This document shows positions 17,857 through 25,643 of a stretch of DNA of 64,000 nt, in pieces. Both the position numbers and the translations under genes were made by a program. The DNA lies in the NCBI GenBank assembly GCA_964472295.1, contig CAYYJQ010000002.1, positions 50,436 to 114,435 on the forward strand. The letters run 5' to 3'. Below the pieces are notes generated by a model, which saw only the letters and a program-made list of their open reading frames with translations, was not told where the DNA came from and ran no database searches. Every line of letters begins with the position of its first letter. The stretch's first letter is position 1. The stretch is from JAJRZX01 sp964472295. Its GTDB lineage: Bacteria; Desulfobacterota; GWC2-55-46; JADFVP01.

Positions 17857-18898
17857 ACTGCCCTTTGACCAGTACCAGAGATACCGCGTTGCTTGCGACG
17901 CCATAGAGGCGGTGCGCGAGGAGGGGGAAAAACTCACCGTCCTTGACGTTGGCGGCAGCCCGGGCCTTGCGCTGGATTTTCTCCCCAAGGACCGTGTCTT
18001 TGTCATCGACAGGACTGATGCCTCGAAGGGGCCTTTTATCCGCGGTGACGGCACGGCCATGCCCTTCAGGGACAGGGCCTTTGACGTGGTAATGAGCGTG
18101 GACGTGCTCGAACACATCGCGCCCGAGAGAAGAGAGACCTTCCTGAATGAACTCAAGCGTGTCTCGAAGAGATACGTCTTTATCGCCGCGCCCTTCCGCT
18201 CGGACGCCGTGGTAGAGGCCGAACGCGTCCTATATGACGTAATAAAGGCCGCAAGCGGCGAGGAGCACGCCTTCTTGAAGGAGCACCTTGAGCACGGCCT
18301 GCCCGAAGAGTCAGGCGTGAGAGAGACCCTGGAGGGAGACAGATGGGAGACCCTCTCCATACCCAACGGCGCCCTCAAGCGCTGGCTCCCCATGATGGCG
18401 CTCATGCTTTACATGATAGGGGACGAGAACCTCAGGGACATTGCCGGACGGGTAAGCGCCTTTTATAACTCCAACTACTACGAGGACGACAACAGGGAAC
18501 CCTCGTACCGCCGCCTTGTGGGCGCGGCAAGGGGCGGGTTCCCGCAAGGGGCCGCCGAAAAGATAGCGTTCCTTGCCTCAGGTGAAAAAGACGAAAAGGG
18601 ACTGGACCTCTCGTGGCTCTCACTCTTTATCACCCTCTTCGGGTACAGAGACCTTAAGAAGGCACGCCATGACGAGAGAGAAGAATTCAAAAAAGTCATC
18701 GAGGCGAGGGATAACCATATAGAGAGCCTCAAGGAGACGGTTACGGAGAAGGACAGGCGCATAAAAAGACAGAAAGATACGATAGAGGGTCAGAAAAAGA
18801 CCATTGAAGCGCTCAGGAAGAGGCTTGAGACGCTGGAAAGATCCCCTGCCGTAAAGGCCCTCAAGGGGATTGGCGTCATAAAGAAGACCGGGAAATAA
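17843..18898 (+). CDS. Methyltransferase with coiled-coil tail, candidate chain terminator
   Basis: A 351-residue protein. Residues about 15-115 are a class I methyltransferase (LTVLDVGGSPGLALDFLP, MPFRDRAFDVVMSVDVLEHI, FLNELKRVSKRYVFIAAPF). Residues about 265-340 form a long charged coiled coil with heptads (VIEARDNHIESLKETVTEK, KKTIEALRKRLETLERSP). In WbdD-type enzymes a catalytic capping domain joined to a coiled-coil ruler stops polymerisation and sets chain length. This gene overlaps wzt, which encodes the cap-recognising domain. That supports a capping methyltransferase role, as inference; no kinase domain is present. The short tail after the coil (SPAVKALKGIGVIKK) also occurs at the ends of some glycosyltransferases. 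Confidence 0.8.
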   Translation: MNPLKLPFDQYQRYRVACDAIEAVREEGEKLTVLDVGGSPGLALDFLPKDRVFVIDRTDASKGPFIRGDGTAMPFRDRAFDVVMSVDVLEHIAPERRETFLNELKRVSKRYVFIAAPFRSDAVVEAERVLYDVIKAASGEEHAFLKEHLEHGLPEESGVRETLEGDRWETLSIPNGALKRWLPMMALMLYMIGDENLRDIAGRVSAFYNSNYYEDDNREPSYRRLVGAARGGFPQGAAEKIAFLASGEKDEKGLDLSWLSLFITLFGYRDLKKARHDEREEFKKVIEARDNHIESLKETVTEKDRRIKRQKDTIEGQKKTIEALRKRLETLERSPAVKALKGIGVIKKTGK

Positions 18899-18906
18899 GG
18901 GTTCTA

Positions 18907-20310
18907 ATGAAGGTACTTGAGGTCATTCACGATTTTCTGCCCCGCCATACGGCGGGTTCCGAGGTCTACACCTTCAAACTCTCGAAGGAACTTCAGAAGA
19001 TGGGCCACGAGGTGAGCCTTTTTTTCACAGAGGCCGACCGCTCCCAGAAGCAGTACACCCTGAGAGAGTACACCTACGAGGGGCTTCCCTGCTTCGAGGC
19101 CATTGTCAACCGCGCATACAGCGACTTTACCGAGACCTACCTGAACCCGGCCATGGACGCTCTCTTCTCCGAGGTCCTCGACAGGACCAGGCCCGATGTC
19201 ATACACCTTCAACACATCATCAACCACTCGCTTAACTACACACGCATGGCAAGGGAGCGCGGCATCCCCGTTGTCTTCACCCTTCACGACTACTATCTCA
19301 CCTGCCCGCTTGGCGGGCAGAGGATAAGGCCCGACCTCACCATATGCCATGACGTTCTGTCGGCAAGATGCGCCAGGTGCATCTCAAGGTACTCAAAGGG
19401 CTCATTCAAACTCAAGAAACTCTTCAACCGCGTCTCTGGACGCATCACACCCCGGGGGGCCGGCAACTCATCTCCAGGCAGGGGCCTTGCGGCAAGGTCG
19501 CTCATGAGGTTCAACGGGATCTTTGATACCATGGCCGTTAAAAAACTCATCCCAGAGGTTGAAAAGAGGCTCCTTCGAGTACTGGAGGCATCGAAGGACG
19601 TTGACCTCTTTATCGCGCCCTCGCGCTTCCTGAGGGACAGGTTCCTGGACTTCGGCATCCCTGAGGAAAAGATACTCTACTCTGATTACGGCTTTGACGT
19701 GGCGGCCTTCAGGAAGATAAAAAAGGAGAGGAAAAAGCACAGAGGCCCCATGGTCTTCGGCTACACGGGAAGCCTCGTGCCCCACAAGGGCGTGCACGTC
19801 CTTGTCCATGCCTTCAGCGCCCTGGAGCCCGGAAGGGCGGAACTCAAGATATACGGCAACCTCACATGGTTTCCCGATTACGTCGCAAGGCTTCGCAAGA
19901 TAGCGGGGGACGCGGACATAAAGTTCATGGGGGCCTTTGATAATAGCGATGTGCCCGGCGTGCTCGCGGACATGGACGTACTTGTCGTGCCCTCCATATG
20001 GTTCGAGAACTCGCCCCTGACCATACACGAGGCCTTTATCTCCAGAACCCCTGTCATAACGAGCAACCTCGGCGGCATGGCCGAACTCATAGATAACAAC
20101 GTCTCGGGCCTTGTCTTTGAGACAGGCGACTCAGATGACCTTCGCGCCAAGATGGAGGCTCTCATAAACGAACCTGGCCTTTTGGAAAGGCTCCGAAAGG
20201 GCCTGCCCCCTGTAAAGACCATAAGCGACGACGCCCGTCATATGGAGGAGATTTTCAGGGGGCTTATCGCCGGCAAGCCGTCCGTGCTTAGAGCCAGGGG
20301 GCAGGGCTGA
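18907..20310 (+). CDS. GT4-family glycosyltransferase
   Basis: A 467-residue GT-B enzyme. The N-terminal half begins MKVLEVIHDFLPRHTAGSEVY, the glycine-containing acceptor-side loop of GT4 enzymes. The C-terminal half has GYTGSLVPHKGVHVL and SIWFENSPLTIHEAFISRTP, the nucleotide-sugar binding EX7E-type region. It shares strong similarity with the N-terminal domain of the protein at 21286 (HTAGSEVYT versus NMAGSEVYT; SIWFENSPLT versus SIWYENSPLT), so the two probably arose by duplication. It retains a cysteine-rich insertion (CHDVLSARCARC, about residues 147-158). It should add a sugar to the growing chain in the cytoplasm. Confidence 0.88.
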   Translation: MKVLEVIHDFLPRHTAGSEVYTFKLSKELQKMGHEVSLFFTEADRSQKQYTLREYTYEGLPCFEAIVNRAYSDFTETYLNPAMDALFSEVLDRTRPDVIHLQHIINHSLNYTRMARERGIPVVFTLHDYYLTCPLGGQRIRPDLTICHDVLSARCARCISRYSKGSFKLKKLFNRVSGRITPRGAGNSSPGRGLAARSLMRFNGIFDTMAVKKLIPEVEKRLLRVLEASKDVDLFIAPSRFLRDRFLDFGIPEEKILYSDYGFDVAAFRKIKKERKKHRGPMVFGYTGSLVPHKGVHVLVHAFSALEPGRAELKIYGNLTWFPDYVARLRKIAGDADIKFMGAFDNSDVPGVLADMDVLVVPSIWFENSPLTIHEAFISRTPVITSNLGGMAELIDNNVSGLVFETGDSDDLRAKMEALINEPGLLERLRKGLPPVKTISDDARHMEEIFRGLIAGKPSVLRARGQG

Positions 20311-20334
20311 GGGGATGACACCTCTATCTTAACC

Positions 20335-21282
20335 ATGAAAAAGGTCCGCGTCTCCATAGTCATACCCTCTCTTAACGGCGGCCCGCTCTTCAGGGAGTGC
20401 CTTGAGGCGGTCTTTTCACAGGAGACAGAGACGCCATATGAGGTAATCGTGCTGGACTCGGGCTCCACGGACGGCACAATTGAGGCGGCCAAGGCGCGCG
20501 GCGTGAGGCTTTACGGCGTAGGTCCCGGAGAGTTCAACCACGGCGAGACGAGAAACAGGGGCATAGCGCTCTCAAAGGGAGAGTTCGTGGTCCTGATGAC
20601 GCAGGACGCCGTGCCAATGGGAAGGGGCTGGCTCAACGCACTGATAAGGCCCTTTAATGGCGACCCCCTCGTGGCGGGCGTATACGCGAGACAAGTACCG
20701 CACGAAGACGCGGACGTGCTAACGAAAAAACACCTCAATGAGTGGCTCACGGGAAGGGCCGAGAGACACGTCTCCTATATCACGGACCGCGATGAGTATG
20801 AGACCATGAGGCCCATGAAGAGGTATTTTTTCTGTAACTTCGACGACGTTTGCTCGGCCATACGAAAGAGCGTATGGGAAAAGATACCCTACGAAAGGAC
20901 GGACTTTGGCGAGGACATCGAGTGGTCCAAGAAGGCCCTTGAGGCGGGCTTCAAGATAGTCTATGAGCCAGCGGCCAGCGTGAGGCACTCTCACGCAAGG
21001 CCCCTTAAGTATGAGTACCAGCGGACACGCCTCTGCCACAGGCGTCTTAATGAGATATTCGGCATGAGGACAGTGCCAACAAGAAAACTTATACTCCGTT
21101 ATGCCCTTAACTCGGCCATGAAAGACGCGGCCTATGTATGGCGAAACGAGCCTTCTCTTAGTAGGCGCCTTGTCCTCATGGCGCGCGCGCCGCTTGCGAG
21201 TCTTATAAATGTTTACGCCCAGTACAGCGGGGCAAGGGACGCCATGAAGGGGCGGACCAAAAAAAAGATTGCCGGAGTCTGA
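20335..21282 (+). CDS. GT2-family glycosyltransferase, rhamnosyltransferase-like
   Basis: A 315-residue GT-A enzyme. The N-terminus VSIVIPSLNGGPLFRECLEA is followed by VIVLDSGSTDGTIEAA (nucleotide binding) and FVVLMTQDAVPMGRGWLNAL, where a QD pair takes the DXD place as in rhamnosyltransferase-like members. The acceptor-side motif FGEDIEWSKKALEAGFKI supplies the ED catalytic base. The substrate sugar is unknown. It lies 24 bp after the GT4 gene and 3 bp before the next. Confidence 0.88.
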   Translation: MKKVRVSIVIPSLNGGPLFRECLEAVFSQETETPYEVIVLDSGSTDGTIEAAKARGVRLYGVGPGEFNHGETRNRGIALSKGEFVVLMTQDAVPMGRGWLNALIRPFNGDPLVAGVYARQVPHEDADVLTKKHLNEWLTGRAERHVSYITDRDEYETMRPMKRYFFCNFDDVCSAIRKSVWEKIPYERTDFGEDIEWSKKALEAGFKIVYEPAASVRHSHARPLKYEYQRTRLCHRRLNEIFGMRTVPTRKLILRYALNSAMKDAAYVWRNEPSLSRRLVLMARAPLASLINVYAQYSGARDAMKGRTKKKIAGV

Positions 21283-21285
21283 TAT

Positions 21286-24200
21286 ATGCGCATCGCCCTT
21301 GTTATACATGGTTTTCCGCCGGAGAACATGGCAGGCTCCGAGGTATATACCTGTAACCTTGCCGTGGAACTCGCAAAAAAACACGAGGTCTTTGTCTTTC
21401 AGAGGACCGCCGACCCGGACCGGCCAGAGTACGACGTTCAGAAACGCGGGTACCGGGGCCTCAACATAACCGCCATAAACAACAACTTCCGAAAGTGCCC
21501 GGATTTTTCCTGGACCTATCGTAACGACGAGATAGCGAAAAAATTCGGCGAGTTCCTTGACGAGACCAGGCCGGATGTAGTGCATTTTCACCACCTTACG
21601 TGCCTCTCCACCACCTGCGTGGAAGAGGCAAAAAAAAGAGGTCTTCCCGTTGTATACACGCTTCACGACTTCTGGCTCATCTGCCAGAGGGGCCAACTCC
21701 TCACAAGGGACCTCCATATATGCCCCGGCCCCTCGGTAGAGGCCTGCGCCGAATGTCTCGCAGGGCAGCTCGCCATGGGCGAGAGGACGAAAAAGGCCGC
21801 CGAGGCCCTCAAGAAGGGCCTTCCCGTGCTCGGGGGCAAGGGCAGGGCAAAGGAACTCCTCAGAAAGGTCTTTCTCTTCTCATCAAAGACCCTGCAGAGG
21901 GATGGGACCAAGGCCGCGGGGAAGATAAGACAACGGGAAGGGCATATAAGAGAGACCTTGTCTCTTATTGACAGGTTCATCTCTCCATCAGAGTTTGTAA
22001 GGGAAAAATTCATAGAGGCCGGAGTACCTGAAGACAGGATAACCTTTCTTGACAATGGCTTTGATACCGCCATCTTCAAGGGGCTGAAGAGAAAGCCCTC
22101 CAAGAAGATACGCTTCGGATACATAGGCACATGGATACCATCAAAGGGTGTGCATGTGCTCCTGAAGGCCTTCAGCCGCGTAAAAGAGAGCAAGGCCACG
22201 CTCACCGTGTACGGACGCCACGCCGCATATGATGGTTACAGGGATTATGGAAAAGACCTTGAGGCCCTTGCGGACAACAAGGCCATACGCCTTGCCGGTC
22301 CCTATGACAATTCTGACGTTGGGAAGATACTCTCCGGGATAGACGTCCTTATCGTGCCCTCCATCTGGTACGAGAACTCCCCCCTTACTGTGCACGAGGC
22401 CTACCTTGCCGGGGTGCCCGTCCTCGCTTCAGACATCGGCGGCCTTGCCGAGTACGTGGGCGAGGGCCGGGGCGGCATGAACTTTCGCGCGGGAGACGAC
22501 AAGGACCTTTACGAAAAGATAAAGGAGATTATGGATAACCCCTCCCTTATCGAGAAGATGAGAAGCACAATCCCACCCGTAAAGTCCATAGAGGAAAACG
22601 CAGGAGAGTTGGAGGGGATATACAGGGACCTTGCCAGCCCGGCCATGACCAGTGGTTATGACTTCATAAGCAATATCTTCACGGCAGAGGTCAAAAAAGA
22701 CGGCAAGGGCTTCACCGAGTGCGCCTACCCCAAGTACAGGCACAAGGAGATGGTGAACGAGGGCGCCTTCAAGGTTGGAGGCGAGGAACGCCGCGTACTC
22801 TTCGAGCACCCCGCCATACGCGTTGGCGATACGTCCATGACAGTGGCCTTCAGGAAAGTCAATGTAAAGGAAGGCGACGCACTCGAATTCGGCATTGGCG
22901 TAAACGAAGAGGCATGGACTAAGCCCGGCGACGGCGTGGACTTCGAGGTCCTTATAAAGGACGGCGAGACGCTGAAGCCTGTCTTCAAAAAATACATTGA
23001 CCCCAAGCGAAATGAGGCGGATAGAAAGTGGTTTGATGAAAGAGTAGACCTTGGCGCATTTGAGGGCCGGACCATTGAAATACTCTTTCGCACCTCTGCC
23101 GGGCCGCGCGGCGATACGGAGTATGACTGGGCAGGCTGGAGCGAGCCCGCGGTGGTAAGCGGGGACGGCGCGTGTCGTTGCCTCCTTGACGAGTTGGACC
23201 GCGCCTTTATTGTGCGTTATGAAAAAAAGGAAGAGCAGGTCCTCGAAGACGTCCTGTATCTTGGCGACGACGCCCGGCAGGTGGTCTCTCTTGAGAACGG
23301 CGTGGAACTCGTCTACAGGGGCGTTACAGTTCCAGAGGGGGCGAGACTGAGGCTCGGCATAGGCGGAAGGAGCGGCCCCTCTGGCATGAGCCTCAAGGGG
23401 GGGCTTGAGATAGACGTAACAAGAGACGGGTCGAGGGAGACCATCTTCTCAAAAAACGCCCTTAGCGTGCTCTCAAAGCGCCTTACGAGCAAGGCCTGGC
23501 ACGACGTGGAACTGGACCTTGAGAGATACTCGGGCCAGACCCTTGACTTTCACTTTCGTAACAGGAGCAGTCAGATAATGGGCCTTGGCCCCCTTGAGAT
23601 AATTTCAAAGGAAAAGAAAGAGATACGCCCACGGAAGTCAGAGCATACAAACGTCCTCATCATCACCCTTGACGCCGTGCGGGCCGACCGCATGGGTTTC
23701 ATGGGCAACAAGGCCATGAAGACACCCTGCATGGACCGCTTAGCCCGCGAGGGCGTAGTATTTACCAACCACTTCGCCCAGTCGCACATTACAATACCAT
23801 CGCACATGTCTCTTCTCTCATCAAAATTTCCGCGTACCATAAAGACCCTCGATAACTACCAGTACAACCTCCCGTCCCTCCAGACCATAGCCGAGAGGCT
23901 CGGAGACAAGGGCTACAGGAGCTCGGCGGTGGTAAGCGTATCTCTACTCAACCCCTCGTGGTGCCGGGGAATAGAGCGGGGGTTTGACGACTACTTCCCA
24001 GTGCTTGGAAGGGAGCGCACCGCCTCACAGGGCATGAACATCCTTGGCAACTGGATAGAAAAAAACAGCGAGAACCCCTTTTTCTCGTGGATACACCTCT
24101 ATGACGCCCACTTCCCATACCAGGCCCCAAAACCCTTTCACACCATGTTCAAGGGGGGCGCGTCCCGTAGCGGCGCGCCCGCCATTGACGAGATAAAACT

Positions 24201-24936
24201 ACACCCCCAGACAAGAAAATGGCTTGCTGACAGGGGCATCACGGCCATGGACGCCCCAGTGGCCGAGTACAACGCCGAGGTGACATACCTTGACCATGAA
24301 CTAAACCGCCTCTTCACCCGCATGGAGGCCCTCGGGGTCCTCGATAATACCCTTGTCATGATAACGGCTGACCACGGCGAGTGCCTCGGCGAGAGGGGGA
24401 GTTTCTTCTCCCACGTCGGGGTCTTTGACGAGACCATGCGAATACCCCTTGTCATGCGCCTTCCCGGGAGGCTTCCCGCCGGAAAGAGGATAGACGCCAT
24501 GACCATGAACGTAGACCTCGTGCCAACGGCCATGGACATACTCGGCCTCGCAGAAGAAAAAAAGGGCATGGAGGGTAAAAGCCTCCTGCCCCTCGTGGAA
24601 GGGAGCGCCAAGGGGATCCATGAGTATGTCATCGACGAGGGCGGCCACGGTGCCCAGGTGGCCCTGAGGACAGAAAAATGGAAGTTCATAAAGACCTTTG
24701 ACGACATCTCCTATCTTGCCAACTTCCAGCGAAACAAGGGCGATGTGGAACTCTTTGACCTTGAGTCTGACCCGGGGGAGAAAAAGAACATTGCCAAGGA
24801 AAACCCGGAGACCTGCAGGCGTCTTTCCGGCCTCCTCGACAAGTGGCTCGCCTCGCGAGCGGGAGCGGAGCAGGCCGAGATGATAGAGGCCGACGAAGAG
24901 ACAAAGAAGAAACTCGAGGCCCTGGGGTATCTATAG
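21286..24936 (+). CDS. Fusion: GT4 glycosyltransferase and AlkP/sulfatase-like domain
   Basis: A 1216-residue protein with no visible signal peptide or membrane segment. Residues about 1-450 are a GT4 glycosyltransferase (ENMAGSEVYTCNLAVELAK, YIGTWIPSKGVHVLLKAF, SIWYENSPLTVHEAYLAGVP). Residues about 460-620 and 640-770 are soluble, probably beta modules; the first carries KKYIDPKRNEADRKWF and DWAGWSEPAVV, matching the protein at 12767. Residues about 785-1216 are sulfatase/AlkP-like: VLIITLDAVRADRMG, then TIPSHMSLLSS (about residue 834), TADHGECLGERGSFFSHVG (about residue 1027), and a C-terminal AXSRAGAE-type end. At the nucleophile site Thr replaces the sulfatase Cys, and His follows where the sulfatase Arg lies. 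A phosphotransferase or phosphohydrolase acting on the glycan is more likely than a formylglycine sulfatase. Confidence 0.85.
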   Translation: MRIALVIHGFPPENMAGSEVYTCNLAVELAKKHEVFVFQRTADPDRPEYDVQKRGYRGLNITAINNNFRKCPDFSWTYRNDEIAKKFGEFLDETRPDVVHFHHLTCLSTTCVEEAKKRGLPVVYTLHDFWLICQRGQLLTRDLHICPGPSVEACAECLAGQLAMGERTKKAAEALKKGLPVLGGKGRAKELLRKVFLFSSKTLQRDGTKAAGKIRQREGHIRETLSLIDRFISPSEFVREKFIEAGVPEDRITFLDNGFDTAIFKGLKRKPSKKIRFGYIGTWIPSKGVHVLLKAFSRVKESKATLTVYGRHAAYDGYRDYGKDLEALADNKAIRLAGPYDNSDVGKILSGIDVLIVPSIWYENSPLTVHEAYLAGVPVLASDIGGLAEYVGEGRGGMNFRAGDDKDLYEKIKEIMDNPSLIEKMRSTIPPVKSIEENAGELEGIYRDLASPAMTSGYDFISNIFTAEVKKDGKGFTECAYPKYRHKEMVNEGAFKVGGEERRVLFEHPAIRVGDTSMTVAFRKVNVKEGDALEFGIGVNEEAWTKPGDGVDFEVLIKDGETLKPVFKKYIDPKRNEADRKWFDERVDLGAFEGRTIEILFRTSAGPRGDTEYDWAGWSEPAVVSGDGACRCLLDELDRAFIVRYEKKEEQVLEDVLYLGDDARQVVSLENGVELVYRGVTVPEGARLRLGIGGRSGPSGMSLKGGLEIDVTRDGSRETIFSKNALSVLSKRLTSKAWHDVELDLERYSGQTLDFHFRNRSSQIMGLGPLEIISKEKKEIRPRKSEHTNVLIITLDAVRADRMGFMGNKAMKTPCMDRLAREGVVFTNHFAQSHITIPSHMSLLSSKFPRTIKTLDNYQYNLPSLQTIAERLGDKGYRSSAVVSVSLLNPSWCRGIERGFDDYFPVLGRERTASQGMNILGNWIEKNSENPFFSWIHLYDAHFPYQAPKPFHTMFKGGASRSGAPAIDEIKLHPQTRKWLADRGITAMDAPVAEYNAEVTYLDHELNRLFTRMEALGVLDNTLVMITADHGECLGERGSFFSHVGVFDETMRIPLVMRLPGRLPAGKRIDAMTMNVDLVPTAMDILGLAEEKKGMEGKSLLPLVEGSAKGIHEYVIDEGGHGAQVALRTEKWKFIKTFDDISYLANFQRNKGDVELFDLESDPGEKKNIAKENPETCRRLSGLLDKWLASRAGAEQAEMIEADEETKKKLEALGYL

Positions 24937-24938
24937 AT

Positions 24939-25640
24939 ATGAAAACACTCGTAATCCTTCCCACATATAACGAAGCCGGAAACATCGAGAAGATGGTGCG
25001 CGCTGTCCTCAAGATGCGATGCGCCCACGTGCTTGTCGTGGACGACAACTCCACCGACGGCACAGGGGAAATCGCCGACCATCTCGCCAAGAAGGACAAA
25101 AGGGTGCGCGTACTTCACAGGAGCGGAAAACTGGGCCTTGCCTCGGCCTATATAGAGGGCTTTCACCTTGGGTTCGAGAATGGATATGAGTTCATACAGC
25201 AGATGGACTGCGACTTTTCCCACGACCCCGCGGACCTGCCAAGATTTCTTGAGGAGATGAAGACCAGCGGCGCGGACGTGGTCATCGGGTCGCGCTATGT
25301 GCCGGGCGGGGCCATTATTGGTTGGCCCCTTGCGAGACACATACTCAGCAAGGGCGGCAACCTCTACGCGCGCTTTATCCTCCGATGCAACCTCAGGGAC
25401 TGGACAGGAGGGTTCAACCTCTTCAGGGCCGCGGCGCTAAGAGAGATTATAGATGAGAAGAACTTTGCCGAGGGATACGCCTTTCTCGTGGAGATGAAGT
25501 ACCACGCCGTAAAGAGGGGATTCAAGGTAAGAGAGATTCCCATTGTCTTCAGGGAAAGGACCATAGGCGAGTCCAAGATGGGAAGGAATATCGTCACCGA
25601 GGCGGCAAAGAGGGTCTGGAAACTGAGAAGAGAGGGCTGA
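24939..25640 (+). CDS. Polyprenyl-phosphate-sugar synthase, DPM1-like GT2
   Basis: A 233-residue GT-A enzyme. The ATG at 24939, 2 bp after the previous stop, is chosen because the product then starts MKTLVILPTYNEAGNIEKMV as in the family; an in-frame upstream ATG at 24843 lies inside the preceding gene. Further motifs are VLVVDDNSTDGTGEIAD, FIQQMDCDFSHDPADLP (DXD), DVVIGSRYVPGG and VFRERTIGESKM. Family members make dolichyl- or undecaprenyl-phosphate-mannose, -glucose or similar donors on the cytoplasmic face. These are used after flipping by GT-C enzymes, so the membrane proteins at 12767 and 25644 are possible users. Confidence 0.9.
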   Translation: MKTLVILPTYNEAGNIEKMVRAVLKMRCAHVLVVDDNSTDGTGEIADHLAKKDKRVRVLHRSGKLGLASAYIEGFHLGFENGYEFIQQMDCDFSHDPADLPRFLEEMKTSGADVVIGSRYVPGGAIIGWPLARHILSKGGNLYARFILRCNLRDWTGGFNLFRAAALREIIDEKNFAEGYAFLVEMKYHAVKRGFKVREIPIVFRERTIGESKMGRNIVTEAAKRVWKLRREG

Positions 25641-25643
25641 GGG

